Notes: generated by a model not told the origin, from the letters alone. Shown: positions 36,928 to 46,840, numbered from the stretch's first letter. The stretch: DNA of 64,000 bases from Arsenicicoccus cauae (GCF_009707125.1 NZ_WLVL01000037.1:1-64000), one strand, 5' to 3'. Program-made: numbers and translations.

Positions 36928-37782
36928 TCACAGCAGGATGGTGGCGAACTCCCCGACCTCCCGCATACCGATGCGCGCGTAGGTTGCGCGCGCCGCGGCG
37001 TTGAAGTCGTTGACGTAGAGCGAGGCTCGAGGGGCGTGGTCCCGCAGCACGGCCTCCACCACGGCCGCCATGGCCGGCACCGCTCGGCGCCTACCGCGCA
37101 GGTGCGGCGCCAACCAGACGCCTTGGATCTGAGCGGTGCCAAGGGCGACCGACCCGACGTCGGCCTTGAACACCACGTCTGGCCCCTCCGACAGGACATA
37201 CGTGCGCCCCTGCTCGATCAAGGCGGCCACCGACCGGCGGTATGACGTCACCGAGCCGACATACGGCGGGTAGCCGATCTCCTCGGTGAACATCGCAGCC
37301 GCGGCGGGCACCACGGCGTCAACCTCGGCCGGCCGGGCCAGACGCACCCGCTCCTCGAGGGCGAGGCCGAGCTCGCTCGGCGGGACGGTCGTCGACATCA
37401 GCGGCTGCGACCCTCGCACCGCCCGGGGCGCGCCCCAGGACGGCGTGAGCAGCGTCCACAGCCGCAGGACGTCGTCGGCGGGGCCGAACAGGGAGGACGC
37501 CCAGCGGCTTCGCCGGCGCAGGCGTTGGGCGAAGTCCGGGGCGGTGTCCGGCCCTACGTCGACCGGGACGACGTTGGCGCCGGTCCAGAGCAGGGAGCGC
37601 CATCCCAGGGGGTCCTCCCGATCGGCGTAGCCGAGCAGGCAGCCGGGGGTCGTGCGCAGCGCCCCCTCCTGGATCCGGGACGCCACGAAGACGTGGGCGT
37701 CCGGTCGGCGTGCACAGACAGCGATCGCCGCGTCCTCGTCGGCCGGTGTCAGAGCCTGGATCGGCGAGCGGGATCGGAGCAC
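36928..37782 (-). CDS. DUF4081-GNAT family N-acetyltransferase
   Basis: A 284-residue protein with an N-terminal DUF4081-like domain (about residues 10-130, including CARRPDAHVFVASRI) and a C-terminal GNAT fold. The acetyl-CoA loop reads GVWLAPHLRGRRRAVPAM, close to the Q/RxxGxG/A pattern, and ends with SLYVNDFNAAARATYARIGM. In actinobacteria this gene stands next to ispG; here the secreted malectin gene separates them. The acetylated substrate is unknown. The GTG start is the only good candidate. Confidence 0.88.
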   Translation of the reverse strand: MLRSRSPIQALTPADEDAAIAVCARRPDAHVFVASRIQEGALRTTPGCLLGYADREDPLGWRSLLWTGANVVPVDVGPDTAPDFAQRLRRRSRWASSLFGPADDVLRLWTLLTPSWGAPRAVRGSQPLMSTTVPPSELGLALEERVRLARPAEVDAVVPAAAAMFTEEIGYPPYVGSVTSYRRSVAALIEQGRTYVLSEGPDVVFKADVGSVALGTAQIQGVWLAPHLRGRRRAVPAMAAVVEAVLRDHAPRASLYVNDFNAAARATYARIGMREVGEFATILL

Positions 37783-38217
37783 CCCCCAAGGGTGGACCGC
37801 AGGGGGGAGCTTGTCACGCCACCACGCGCCACGCGGCAGGCGGCAGGGAGTTCGCGTCCGCAGGAGAAGGTCCCCGCCGCGGCAGCTGCCGGGCGAGGCC
37901 CTCCCTGGCTGCGGGACTGCTCAGGTCCCCCCGTCGCTAACGGCACCGGGGCGCCCCATGCGGCCGTGCCTCGCACCGGCTCCACCTACCAAAGACTTCG
38001 TCGTCGACATGCCGTGACCGGAGCGCAAGTCCTGAACCATCGGGCAAACACCTACAGTGACTGTTTTCCCCTGAATAGGCCTACCGGTTGGTACTTTGAA
38101 CCATCACACTGAGTTATTGACAGCCATTCGTGTCAGATAGGTTGCACACAGTGGTTGTTGCGGCCATCCCACCACCCCCGGTCCCGGTTGCTCCTCCTCC
38201 CCCTCCCGAGGTATTCC
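37783..38217. other. 435-base gap with an AT-richer promoter zone
   Basis: The left part is G/C-rich without recognisable genes. From about 38030 to 38160 the base composition becomes clearly lower in G+C than its surroundings, and TTGACA (38117-38122) is followed after 15 bases by TAGGTT (38138-38143). This looks like the promoter region of the secreted malectin-domain gene. Confidence 0.5.
38117..38143 (+). promoter_or_regulatory. TTGACA...TAGGTT promoter for the malectin gene
   Basis: A full consensus -35 and a TAnnnT -10 separated by 15 bases, shorter than the usual 16-18. It lies about 75 bases before the ATG at 38218. Confidence 0.45.
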
Positions 38218-39915
38218 ATGCACTTCCCCCTGCCCGCCCGCCGGTCCCCCCGGCTGACCGGCGGACTGGTCGGCGCCCTGGTGACGTCGACCGCCCTGGT
38301 CTGCGCTCCGGTGGTGGCCGCGTCGGCCGCCCCGACGACCACGACCCCGGTGACGGCGTCGGCCGCCGCGGCCAAGGTCGACCGCGACCGGCTGCCCGAG
38401 CGCATCTTCGCCCCCGACTCGTTCTGGTACCGCAAGCTGCCGACGAACACCCCCAAGGACCCGCGCTCGGCCGAGATCGCCCGGCACATCTACGACCAGG
38501 GCGTCTCGTACTACGGTCGCCCCGGAGCCCCGTCCATCGGCGTCAACACGGTGCGCTACTCGGCACCGATGTACGTCGCCAAGCCCGGCGACCCCACGAC
38601 GACCTTCGCGTTCGACAACTGCCAGGGCAAGTCGTATGGCGACACCGGCCTGATCGCCAACCACCTCAGCAGCCTCCGGATCCCGGCCTACGCTCGTCCC
38701 GCCGAGGGGACCGACCTCGAGATGCTGGTGTACGACGCGCACTCGCGTCGACTCACCGAGACCTGGGTGACGCGCAAGAACAACGGTTCCTGGTCCGCCT
38801 GCTGGGGCGGCAGCATCCCCGACGCCTCCAAGAGCAACGGGGTCTTCCCGCACCCCTTCGGCACGACGGCCAGCGGGCTCTCCTTGGCCGGCGGCACGAT
38901 CCGCCCCGAGGAGCTCCGCCGGGGTCACATCGACCACGTGGTCGGCATCGCCCTGCCCCACAACGCCCCCTGGCCCACCGTCTCCCGCCCCGCCAACCGG
39001 ACCGACGGCTGGAACCCCTCGGGGCGCCCCGCCGCCGCCGAGGGGCAGATGCTCCGCATCCCGGCGTCCGTGAACCTCGACGCCATGCGCCTGTCGCCCA
39101 CCGCGCGCACCATCGCCAAGGCCGCCCAGGAGTACGGCGTGGTGGTGTGGGACACCGCGGGGTCGATCAGCTTCCGCGCCGAGAACCCGATCGGCATGAC
39201 GAGCGACCCTTACCCGGAGCTCTTCCGAGGACGTGCCGACTGGCAGGAGATGCTGGGCGACCCCGGACGCGGCGAGCGGGGCTTCCCCCTCGAGCTGCTC
39301 GAGGTGCTTCCCCTGCACTACGAGGCCCCGGTCTCCGCAGCTCCCAGTCCGGCTCCGGCGCCTGCCCCCCAGCCCACCCCCAGCCCGGCTCCCGCACCGA
39401 GGCCCACGCCGACCCCCACCCCCACGCCAACCCCCACGCCCACCCCGACCCCGCCGGCCACGGGTGTGTCCACGGTGCGCCAGACCGCGGCGTGGGTCGA
39501 CCAGACGGACTCCCTGGGTCGTCTGTGGACCGGCCGCGGTAACGCCTTCGACTCCTACAAGACGGGCACCGCGATGGCAGACCGTGACATCGCAGGGACG
39601 GACTCCGACCTGCTCTACCGCTCGACGGTCTACGCCATGTCGTCCTACCGGGCCAAGGTCGCCGACGGCACCTACCGGGTCAAGCTCTACACCGCGGAGG
39701 ACTACTTCACGGCTCCCGGGCGACGCGTCTACTCGGTCTCGGCGGAGGGTGCCACGGTGCTCAAGGACGTCGATGTGTTCGCCCGGGCCGGTGGGGCCTT
39801 CCGGGCCTACGAACCGACCTTCACCGTGACGGTCACCGACGGTCGGCTCGACCTGGGCTTCCACGCCGTCAAGGACGTGCCGAGCCTGGCGGCCGTGGAG
39901 ATCAGCCGGCTCTGA
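38218..39915 (+). CDS. secreted protein with C-terminal malectin domain
   Basis: A 565-residue exported protein. A long signal peptide covers about residues 1-40 (basic start, then hydrophobic stretch ending ASAA). A domain of about 320 residues that I do not recognise follows (IFAPDSFWYRKLP to ELLEVLPLHYE), then a Pro/Thr/Ala linker (about 380-415) and a malectin-like carbohydrate-binding domain to the end (TAAWVDQTDSLGRLW, FTVTVTDGRLDLGF). The linker and binding domain suggest action on a polysaccharide outside the cell. It starts at ATG 38218 after GAGGT. It interrupts the usual GNAT-ispG neighbourhood and points the opposite way, so it may be an insertion. Confidence 0.78.
   Translation: MHFPLPARRSPRLTGGLVGALVTSTALVCAPVVAASAAPTTTTPVTASAAAAKVDRDRLPERIFAPDSFWYRKLPTNTPKDPRSAEIARHIYDQGVSYYGRPGAPSIGVNTVRYSAPMYVAKPGDPTTTFAFDNCQGKSYGDTGLIANHLSSLRIPAYARPAEGTDLEMLVYDAHSRRLTETWVTRKNNGSWSACWGGSIPDASKSNGVFPHPFGTTASGLSLAGGTIRPEELRRGHIDHVVGIALPHNAPWPTVSRPANRTDGWNPSGRPAAAEGQMLRIPASVNLDAMRLSPTARTIAKAAQEYGVVVWDTAGSISFRAENPIGMTSDPYPELFRGRADWQEMLGDPGRGERGFPLELLEVLPLHYEAPVSAAPSPAPAPAPQPTPSPAPAPRPTPTPTPTPTPTPTPTPPATGVSTVRQTAAWVDQTDSLGRLWTGRGNAFDSYKTGTAMADRDIAGTDSDLLYRSTVYAMSSYRAKVADGTYRVKLYTAEDYFTAPGRRVYSVSAEGATVLKDVDVFARAGGAFRAYEPTFTVTVTDGRLDLGFHAVKDVPSLAAVEISRL
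39352..39462 (+). repeat. Pro-Thr/Pro-Ala linker repeats
   Basis: Degenerate CCCACG/CCCACC and CCCGGCT hexamer-type repeats encode the Ser/Ala/Pro then Thr-Pro linker in front of the malectin domain. Such stretches are prone to slippage. Confidence 0.8.
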
Positions 39916-39935
39916 CGCCCCGTCGTCGCGGTCCT

Positions 39936-39986
39936 ATGCCGAGGCGCCGGTCGTCCCTCCCCCGGGGGCGACCGGCGACTCGGCAT
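39936..39986. terminator. bidirectional terminator between malectin gene and ispG
   Basis: Arms 39936-39953 and 39969-39986 are complementary over 18 bases with one mismatch, and the loop itself contains CCCCCGGGGG. It lies between two convergent genes. Confidence 0.75.
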
Positions 39987-40002
39987 ACGAGCCCCGCGGG
40001 AC

Positions 40003-41163
40003 TCAGCCCACGGTGACCGTGGGGCTGCCTGCGGACTCCTCGTCCACGGACTCGCCCATCTCGTCGGCGAGCCGCATGGCCTCCTCGATGAGGGTCTCGA
40101 CGATGGCGGCCTCGGGGACGGTCTTGATGACCTCTCCCTTGACGAAGATCTGGCCCTTGCCGTTGCCGGACGCGACACCCAGGTCCGCCTCGCGGGCCTC
40201 GCCTGGCCCGTTGACGACGCAGCCCATCACGGCGACGCGCAGCGGCACCGTCATGCCCTCGAGCCCCGCCGTCACCGCGTCGGCGAGCTTGTAGACATCG
40301 ACCTGCGCACGCCCGCACGAGGGGCAGGAGACGATCTCGAGCTTGCGGGGGCGCAGGTTGAGGGACTGCAGGATCTGGATCCCGACCTTGACCTCCTCGA
40401 CCGGCGGGGCCGACAGCGAGACCCGGATGGTGTCGCCGATGCCCTTGGACAGCAGCGCGCCGAACGCCGTAGCGGACTTGATGGTGCCCTGGAAGGCCGG
40501 GCCCGCCTCGGTGACGCCGAGGTGCAGCGGCCAGTCGCCGCGCTCGGACAGCAGCTCGTAGGCCCGCACCATCACGACGGGGTCGTTGTGCTTGACCGAG
40601 ATCTTGAAGTCGTGGAAGCCGTGCTCCTCGAACAGGCTGGCCTCCCAGACGGCGGACTCGACGAGCGCCTCCGGCGTCGCCTTGCCGTACTTCTCCAGGA
40701 GGCGCTTGTCGAGGGAGCCGGCGTTGACACCGATGCGGATGGAGGTGCCGTGGTCCTTGGCGGCCGCGGCGATCTCCTTGACCTGGTCGTCGAACTTGCG
40801 GATGTTGCCGGGGTTGACGCGGACCGCGGCGCAGCCCGCCTCGATCGCGGCGAAGACGTACTTGGGCTGGAAGTGGATGTCCGCGATGACGGGGATCTGG
40901 CTGTGCTGGGCGATCTGGGGCAGGGCGTCCGCGTCGTCCTGGCTCGGGCAGGCCACGCGCACGATGTCGCAGCCGGCGGCGGTGAGCTGGGCGATCTGCT
41001 GCAGCGTCGTGTTGACGTCGGAGGTCAGGGTGGTCGTCATGGACTGCACCGAGACGGGCGCGTCACCGCCCACCTCGACCTTGCCGACCTTGATCTTGCG
41101 GGTCTTGCGACGCGGTGCGAGCACCGGCGCAGGGGCAGCAGGCATGCCTAGCGAGACGGTCAT
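40003..41163 (-). CDS. ispG: 4-hydroxy-3-methylbut-2-enyl-diphosphate synthase
   Basis: A 386-residue [4Fe-4S] enzyme (GcpE) of the MEP isoprenoid pathway. The cluster cysteines are in CPSCGR and [21 protein letters not shown] and [13 protein letters not shown] are family blocks. The ATG at 41163 has GAGGG about ten bases upstream; a GTG at 41181 is an alternative. The gene follows rseP closely in dxr-rseP-ispG. Confidence 0.95.
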   Translation of the reverse strand: MTVSLGMPAAPAPVLAPRRKTRKIKVGKVEVGGDAPVSVQSMTTTLTSDVNTTLQQIAQLTAAGCDIVRVACPSQDDADALPQIAQHSQIPVIADIHFQPKYVFAAIEAGCAAVRVNPGNIRKFDDQVKEIAAAAKDHGTSIRIGVNAGSLDKRLLEKYGKATPEALVESAVWEASLFEEHGFHDFKISVKHNDPVVMVRAYELLSERGDWPLHLGVTEAGPAFQGTIKSATAFGALLSKGIGDTIRVSLSAPPVEEVKVGIQILQSLNLRPRKLEIVSCPSCGRAQVDVYKLADAVTAGLEGMTVPLRVAVMGCVVNGPGEAREADLGVASGNGKGQIFVKGEVIKTVPEAAIVETLIEEAMRLADEMGESVDEESAGSPTVTVG

Positions 41164-41181
41164 GGTGTCAGTATCCCTCAC

Positions 41182-42537
41182 TCATCCGAGCTTGACGGGC
41201 CGCACGATGTCGGCATAGATCAGCAGGCCCCCCATGACGATCAGGACGATCGACATGGCATAGGCGACGGGCAGCCCCTTGGCCACGTCGACGTAGCCGG
41301 GGTCGGGGCGACGGGTGATGCGCGCGAAGCCGCGACGCATCGCCTCCCACACGGCCCCGACGACGTGTCCGCCGTCGAGCGGCAGCAGCGGGATGAGGTT
41401 GAAGACGAAGAGGGCGACGTTGAGCGAGGCGATCAGCATGATCTCGGTGATCAACCTCGAGGTCGTGCCCTCGAGGCCCTGCACCTGCCCGGAGGCGATC
41501 TCGCCGCCGATGCGCCCGACGCCGACGACCGAGATGGGGCCGTTGGGGTCCCGCTCCCCCGACCCGAAGGCCGCCTTGGTGATGCCCACCATCTTCTCCG
41601 GGATCTCGAAGATCACCCCGGCCGTCTGGGCCACGGCGTTGCCGACCGCCCCCGGCACCGCGGCGATCGGCTGGCGCTCGACCTGACCGACGGGCGCCGA
41701 CTGCATGCCGATGTAGCCGGTCTGCACGGTCTGCGGCGTGCCGTCCGACCCGGTCACGGGCGCGCCGTGGCGGTCGAGCCGCGGGAGGGCGTTGGTGATG
41801 GGGGTGATGGTCAGGGTCTGCTGACGCCCCTCCCGCTCGACGACGACGGGCAGGGCCTTGCCGGCGCTCGGCCGCACGACACGGCCGACGGCGGCGGTGC
41901 CGTCCACGGCAATCCCCCCGATCGAGACGATCCGGTCGCCGGGCAGCAGACCGGCCTGCGCGGCGGGCGTGGGGCGGTCCTGCTCGGTGCAGGGGCGCGT
42001 GGCGTCGGCCCCGGCGGGTCGCACGCACTCGACGACGGACGCGACCTTGGCGCCGCGCTCGACGAAGACCCCGTGCCCCATGAGGACGCCGCCGATGAGC
42101 ACGGTGGCGATGACGAGGTTCATGACGGGGCCGCCGAGCATGACGATGACCTTCTGCCAGCTCTTGAGCTTATAGAAGACCCGGTCCTCGTCGCCGGGAC
42201 GGACCTCCTCCATCGACTGCGTCCGCGCGTCGTCGACCATGGCGGCCCAGCGGCCGGTGCTGGACGGGCGCAGGTGGTGCTCGTCCTCGCCCTTGCCCTT
42301 GGGCGGGAACATCCCGATCATCCGGACGTAGCCGCCGAGGGGGATGGCCTTGAGGCCGTACTCCGTCTCCCCGAACCGGCGCGACCACAACGTCGGCCCG
42401 AAGCCGATCATGTACTGCGGGGCCTTGACCCCGAAGAGCTTGGCCGGGACCAGGTGACCGATCTCGTGCAGCGCGATCGAGACCCCCACGCCCACGACGA
42501 CGAACAGGATGCCCAGGATCGTCAGGACCACGGTCAT
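41182..42537 (-). CDS. rseP: site-2 protease RseP/Rip1 family
   Basis: A 451-residue intramembrane zinc metalloprotease that cuts membrane-bound anti-sigma factors. The active-site HEIGH is at residues 24-28 in the first helix, the second zinc site is FNLIPLLPLDGGH near the C-terminus, and a PDZ domain lies between (about 180-300, AAQAGLLPGDRIVSI). In mycobacteria the orthologue Rip1 lies at the same dxr-rip1-ispG position. ATG overlaps the dxr stop by four bases. Confidence 0.94.
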   Translation of the reverse strand: MTVVLTILGILFVVVGVGVSIALHEIGHLVPAKLFGVKAPQYMIGFGPTLWSRRFGETEYGLKAIPLGGYVRMIGMFPPKGKGEDEHHLRPSSTGRWAAMVDDARTQSMEEVRPGDEDRVFYKLKSWQKVIVMLGGPVMNLVIATVLIGGVLMGHGVFVERGAKVASVVECVRPAGADATRPCTEQDRPTPAAQAGLLPGDRIVSIGGIAVDGTAAVGRVVRPSAGKALPVVVEREGRQQTLTITPITNALPRLDRHGAPVTGSDGTPQTVQTGYIGMQSAPVGQVERQPIAAVPGAVGNAVAQTAGVIFEIPEKMVGITKAAFGSGERDPNGPISVVGVGRIGGEIASGQVQGLEGTTSRLITEIMLIASLNVALFVFNLIPLLPLDGGHVVGAVWEAMRRGFARITRRPDPGYVDVAKGLPVAYAMSIVLIVMGGLLIYADIVRPVKLG

Positions 42538-43823
42538 GCGGGCTCCTCGGTCAGGGCGGGGCGGAGGCCGAGCACCTCGCGGGCCCGGGCGCGTGCCCAG
42601 GACTCGGCACGCAGCACAGCGGCAACGTCCAGGTCGCCGGGGGTGTTCCCGGCGTTGGCGGCCCGATCCCCGCCGGCGTGGTGCTCGTCGACGACGCGTT
42701 CCACCGTGTCGACGATGTCGAGGAAGCCGATCCGCCGCTCGTGGAAGGCCTCGACACACTCCTCGTTGGCGGCGTTGTAGACGGCCGGGTAGGTGCCCCC
42801 CGCCTCCCCGACGCGGTAGGCCAGCGGCACGGCACGGAAGGCCTTACGGTCCAGGGGCCAGAACTCGAAGGTGCGGGGCCGGCTCCAGTCGTAGGCCGGT
42901 GCCGCGTCGGGCACGCGGTCGGGCCACGCGAGCCCCAGCGCGATCGGGATGAGCATCGTGGGTGGGCTCGCCTGCAGCAGGGTGGAGCCGTCGGTGAACT
43001 CCACCATCGAGTGCACGTCGGACGTCGGGTGCACGACCACCTCGATCCGGTCGAAGCCGATCCCGAAGAGCAGGTGCGCCTCGATGACCTCTAGCCCCTT
43101 GTTGACCAGGGTCGCCGAGTTGGTGGTCACGACACGGCCCATGTCCCAGGTGGGGTGGGCCAGCGCCTGCTCGGGCGTGACGTCCGTCAGCTCGGCGCGG
43201 CTGCGGCCCCGGAACGGCCCGCCGCTCGCCGTGATCACCAGCCGGCGCACCTCCTCGGAGCGACCCCCACGCAGGCACTGCGCCACGGCGCTGTGCTCGG
43301 AGTCGACCGGGACGATCTGCCCGGGCCGCGCGGCGCGCGTGACGATCGGCCCCCCGACGATCAGGCTCTCCTTGTTGGCCAGCGCCAGCGTGCTCCCGGC
43401 CTCGAGTGCGGCCAGCGTGGGCCGCAGCCCGATCGAGCCGGTGATGCCGTTGAGCACGACGTCGGCGCCGTGCGCGGCGACCTCCTCGCTCGCCCGCTCG
43501 CCGACGACCACCCGCGGCTCGTATGCCGCCGCGCCCAGCCGCTCGCTCGCCACCCTGATCGCGCGCTGCAGGGCCTCGGCGGAGCCCGTGGCCACACCGA
43601 CCAGCTCGGGGCGCAGCAGCACGGCCTGCTCGGCGAGCTGGTCGAGCCTGCCGCCGCCGGCGGACAGCGCGGTCACGGTGAACCGGTCCGGGTTGCGCAG
43701 GACGACGTCGACCGCCTGGGTCCCGATGGAGCCGGTCGAGCCCAGCAGCGCGACCGTGCGGTGACCGGCGCGAGGGGTGTGCGCGGGAGGCAGCGGGCTG
43801 TCGGCATACGGGCTCTGGCTCAC
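42534..43823 (-). CDS. dxr: 1-deoxy-D-xylulose-5-phosphate reductoisomerase
   Basis: A 429-residue NADPH-dependent enzyme, first committed step of the MEP pathway. NADPH-binding LLGSTGSIGTQ, the metal-binding PVDSEHSA and the ASGGPFRG substrate loop are present. It starts at GTG 43823 with GAGGAT six bases ahead, possibly a leaderless promoter. First gene of dxr-rseP-ispG, supplying isoprenoid precursors. Confidence 0.95.
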   Translation of the reverse strand: MSQSPYADSPLPPAHTPRAGHRTVALLGSTGSIGTQAVDVVLRNPDRFTVTALSAGGGRLDQLAEQAVLLRPELVGVATGSAEALQRAIRVASERLGAAAYEPRVVVGERASEEVAAHGADVVLNGITGSIGLRPTLAALEAGSTLALANKESLIVGGPIVTRAARPGQIVPVDSEHSAVAQCLRGGRSEEVRRLVITASGGPFRGRSRAELTDVTPEQALAHPTWDMGRVVTTNSATLVNKGLEVIEAHLLFGIGFDRIEVVVHPTSDVHSMVEFTDGSTLLQASPPTMLIPIALGLAWPDRVPDAAPAYDWSRPRTFEFWPLDRKAFRAVPLAYRVGEAGGTYPAVYNAANEECVEAFHERRIGFLDIVDTVERVVDEHHAGGDRAANAGNTPGDLDVAAVLRAESWARARAREVLGLRPALTEEPA

Positions 43824-43869
43824 CCGACCATCCTCGCACCCGTCGGCCGGTCTGCTGCTCCGCGTGGGC

Positions 43870-44607
43870 TCAGTCGGTGGGTCCGCCGCCGGACTGCAGG
43901 AGCCGCCAGGTGCCGGGACCGACGATCCCGTCCGCGGTCATGCCCAGCTGGGTCTGCAGCGTGCGCACGGCACGCTCGGTGTCAGCCCCGAACCGCCCAT
44001 CGACCGAGACGGGCACGTCCTGGGCGACGAGGGCGCGCTGGACCCGGGCGACGGCCTCGCCCGTGCTCCCCCGGCGCAGCCGAGGCGTGGAGCCCCGCGA
44101 GAGGAGGAGGGTCCACACGTGGGTCTCCACGTGCGGCACCCACGCCTGCCAGCCGAGGCGCCGCGCCACCTGGTCATAGGCCTGACGGGTGGCCGGTCCG
44201 TAGGCCCCGTCGACCGCCACGCTTGCGCCCTGCTGACGCAGCAGGCACTGGAAGGCCTCGACCGCCGGTCCCCTGGCCCCCGGGTCCAGGTCGGGGTAGC
44301 GCCGCAGGGTTGGGGAGCACGCGCGAGCCACGGGAGCCTCGCTGGTGCGGGCGGCGCCACTGACCTCGGGCCGCGCACCCGCCGAGCTCGCACCCTGCGC
44401 CTGCGGCTCCGCCCCGGTCACCGGTGACGGCTCGGCCGCCGGGGCGGCGTCGGTCGTCGTCCCCGGCGGCGTCGACGTCACCGTCTGCGTGACTCGCACG
44501 ACCTGGGTCCCCTCGATGTCCGAGGAGCAGCCTGACAGGGTCAGCGCCGCGGCGATGGCTGCGGCGAGTCCCCGCACTGGAGCGATGGAGCTGGTCCGGT
44601 GGTTCAT
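43870..44607 (-). CDS. lipoprotein with two peptidoglycan-binding domains
   Basis: A 245-residue predicted lipoprotein: signal peptide ending in lipobox LSGC (Cys27), a Thr/Ala/Pro linker to about residue 95, then two PG_binding_1-type repeats, PDLDPGARGPAVEAFQCLL...DGAYGPATRQAY and LRRGSTGEAVARVQRAL...DGRFGADTERAVRTLQ. No catalytic domain is visible, so it may anchor or sense the cell wall. ATG 44607 is used because the longer reading frame lacks a signal peptide. GAGGC precedes it. Confidence 0.85.
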   Translation of the reverse strand: MNHRTSSIAPVRGLAAAIAAALTLSGCSSDIEGTQVVRVTQTVTSTPPGTTTDAAPAAEPSPVTGAEPQAQGASSAGARPEVSGAARTSEAPVARACSPTLRRYPDLDPGARGPAVEAFQCLLRQQGASVAVDGAYGPATRQAYDQVARRLGWQAWVPHVETHVWTLLLSRGSTPRLRRGSTGEAVARVQRALVAQDVPVSVDGRFGADTERAVRTLQTQLGMTADGIVGPGTWRLLQSGGGPTD

Positions 44608-44843
44608 CGGGGCCTCCTGGTGCCGCGTGGTCACCCTCCATGCTGTCGCGGGACGGCCTGCGACGCGAGCGGCGGCCACCGCGGGTGCCGAGCGTCGAGG
44701 GGTCGCGAATGCCCGCGACATGCCGCGCCGAGCGAATCTGCCTCCCCTCGACAACCAGCGACCCCTCGGCAGCCCCCCGCCGACCCGCGGGACTAGGCTG
44801 ACGGGGTCGGCGACCGCCGGACGACATCCAGGGGAGGACCAGC

Positions 44844-45032
44844 ATGGCCAAGGACCGCACCGGGCTCAGCCTCGGCTACCGGATCATGTGGCGAGTCCGC
44901 TACATCGGGGTCAGCGTCTTCGGGCCGGCGCAGCTCGACCCCGACGACGACCCCAAGGACAACCTCCTCCGCGAGCGGCAGCGCAAGGTCGCGGCCGCGC
45001 ACGCCGCTGCAGGGACCGCCCCGCGGGCGTGA
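44844..45032 (+). CDS. small conserved protein of unknown function
   Basis: A 62-residue basic protein beginning MAKDRTGLSLGYRIMWRVRY and containing FGPAQLDPDDDPKD before an Arg/Lys/Ala-rich helix. The ATG has a strong GGGGAGGA ribosome site six bases away, and TAGGCT at 44794-44799 may be its -10. Similar short proteins occur in related actinobacteria as far as I recall. No signal peptide. The gaps on either side (44608-44843 and 45033-45152) show no further gene. Confidence 0.7.
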   Translation: MAKDRTGLSLGYRIMWRVRYIGVSVFGPAQLDPDDDPKDNLLRERQRKVAAAHAAAGTAPRA

Positions 45033-45152
45033 GCGAGCGGTCTCGCGGGCGCCTCAGGCCTGCGGCTGGTCGGCCGCATCAGCAGGTGGGCGGACGCCAC
45101 GCGACCATGGACATGATCACTCCGGCGGCGACGCCGGACACGACAGGTCACC

Positions 45153-45998
45153 TCAGCGCCCGGCGGGCGAGGTGCGCCCGGCGAGCAGACGGGCCGCGAC
45201 CGCGCAGCTGACCGCGACGGCCAGCATGATCACGCCGATCACGTTGGCCTCGGCGGGGATGCCTCGCAGGTACGCCGTGTAGACGTAGGTCGGGAAGGTG
45301 GCGACCTCCCCCGAGACGAAGGTCGTGATGATGACGTCGTCGATGCTGAGCGCGAAGGACAGCAGCGCCGCCGCGACCACCCCGGGCAGCACCCCCGGCA
45401 GCGTGACCTGCCAGAAGGTCGCGGCGGGCCCGGCATACAGGTCCGCGGCCGCCTCCTCGAGGCGAGGGTCGAGGGACTGCACCCGCGCCCGCACCGTCAC
45501 GACGACGAAGGACAGGCAGAACATCACGTGGGACAGCACCACGGTCCACCACCCCAGCTCGAGCCCCACGCGGGTGAAGCCCTGCACGAAGATCGTGAGC
45601 AGCGAGGCGCCGAGCACGACCTCGGGGGTCGCCATGGGCAGCAGCACCAGCGCCTCGACCACGCGGCGCCCCCGGACGGTCCCCCGCGCCAGCGCGAGCG
45701 CCATCATGGTGCCGAGCACCGTGGCGATCGCCGTGGAGACGAGGCCGACCTGCAGGGACGTCCCGAGCGCCGCGCACACACCCGGGGCCCCGCACGGGTC
45801 GCGCCAGTGGTCGAGGGTGGGTCGCCCGCTCCAGGCGATGTTGGACTTGGTGTAGCCGTTGACCGAGAACACCACGACATAGGCGACCGGCAGCAGCAGG
45901 TAGACCAGCACCAGCACGGACACCAGCACCACGACCTGGTCACCCAGCCGGCGCCGCACTCCCCCGGTGCTGGCTGCCCGGCCCCGCCGCGCGCTCAC
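45153..45998 (-). CDS. potC: polyamine ABC transporter permease PotC-like
   Basis: A 281-residue inner-membrane permease with six helices and the permease EAA motif LEEAAADLYAGPAATFWQ. It opens with GTG overlapping the potB stop. With PotB it forms the channel of a spermidine/putrescine-type importer. Last gene of potDABC. Confidence 0.9.
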   Translation of the reverse strand: MSARRGRAASTGGVRRRLGDQVVVLVSVLVLVYLLLPVAYVVVFSVNGYTKSNIAWSGRPTLDHWRDPCGAPGVCAALGTSLQVGLVSTAIATVLGTMMALALARGTVRGRRVVEALVLLPMATPEVVLGASLLTIFVQGFTRVGLELGWWTVVLSHVMFCLSFVVVTVRARVQSLDPRLEEAAADLYAGPAATFWQVTLPGVLPGVVAAALLSFALSIDDVIITTFVSGEVATFPTYVYTAYLRGIPAEANVIGVIMLAVAVSCAVAARLLAGRTSPAGR

Positions 45999-46840
45999 AG
46001 GAGCTCCCTCGTGCCGTAGCGGCGCAGGTAGATCAGGACGAGCACGAGGATGGCCAGCATCAGGGTGAACGACAGGGCCGCCGCGACCGGGTAGCCGCCG
46101 ATCACGCGAAAGAACTGCGCGTCGATGGCGTTGCCGACCATCGAGGTGCCCCGGTCGGAGCCGAGCAGGTCCGCGTTGACGTAGTCCCCGGCCGCGGGGA
46201 TGAAGGTCAGCAGCGTGCCGGCGAGGACGCCCGGCATGGCGAGGGGGACGGTGACCAGGCGGAAGGTCTGCCAGGGCGAGGCGTAGAGGTCGGCGCCGGC
46301 GGACAGGACCGACCGGTCGACCCGCTCCAGGGAGGCGAGGATCGGCAGCAGCATGAACGGCACGAAGGTGTAGGTCAGCCCCATGACGACGGCGAACGGC
46401 GTCTCCGTGAGGTGCCCGCCGGGCAGCAGGTGGGCCGCGCGCAGCGTCGAGGCGACCGGGGCGTCGTCCGCGAGGATCTGCCGCCACGCGACGGTGCGGA
46501 GGATGTAGGGCGTGAAGAACGGCGCCACCACGAGCACCATCAGCAGCCCGCGCCACCGACCGGCGCGGAAGGCCATGGTCCAGGCCAGCGGGAAGGCCAG
46601 CACGAGGCACAGCAGGGTCGCGGTCCCGGCATACAGGAAGGATCGCCCGAGCTGGCCGCCGAAGCCGGTCAGCGCGGTGGCGTAGTTGCCGATGTTGACG
46701 TCGCGGTAGTAGTAGCCGGGGTGGCCCGGGTATCCCGACTGCAGGCTCACGCTGGCGAGCTGCACCAGCGGGGCGACGAACAGCACCCCCAGCCACAGGA
46801 CGCCGGGGAGGAGCAGCAGGTATGCCGTCCGCCGGCTCAC
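45995..46840 (-). CDS. potB: polyamine ABC transporter permease PotB-like
   Basis: A 281-residue permease with six helices (first at about residues 8-28, LLLLPGVLWLGVLFVAPL) and an EAA-like motif, LSAGADLYASPWQTFRLV. GTG start at 46840 overlaps the potA stop; the stop overlaps potC. Substrate assignment rests on operon similarity to potABCD. Confidence 0.9.
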   Translation of the reverse strand: MSRRTAYLLLLPGVLWLGVLFVAPLVQLASVSLQSGYPGHPGYYYRDVNIGNYATALTGFGGQLGRSFLYAGTATLLCLVLAFPLAWTMAFRAGRWRGLLMVLVVAPFFTPYILRTVAWRQILADDAPVASTLRAAHLLPGGHLTETPFAVVMGLTYTFVPFMLLPILASLERVDRSVLSAGADLYASPWQTFRLVTVPLAMPGVLAGTLLTFIPAAGDYVNADLLGSDRGTSMVGNAIDAQFFRVIGGYPVAAALSFTLMLAILVLVLIYLRRYGTRELL

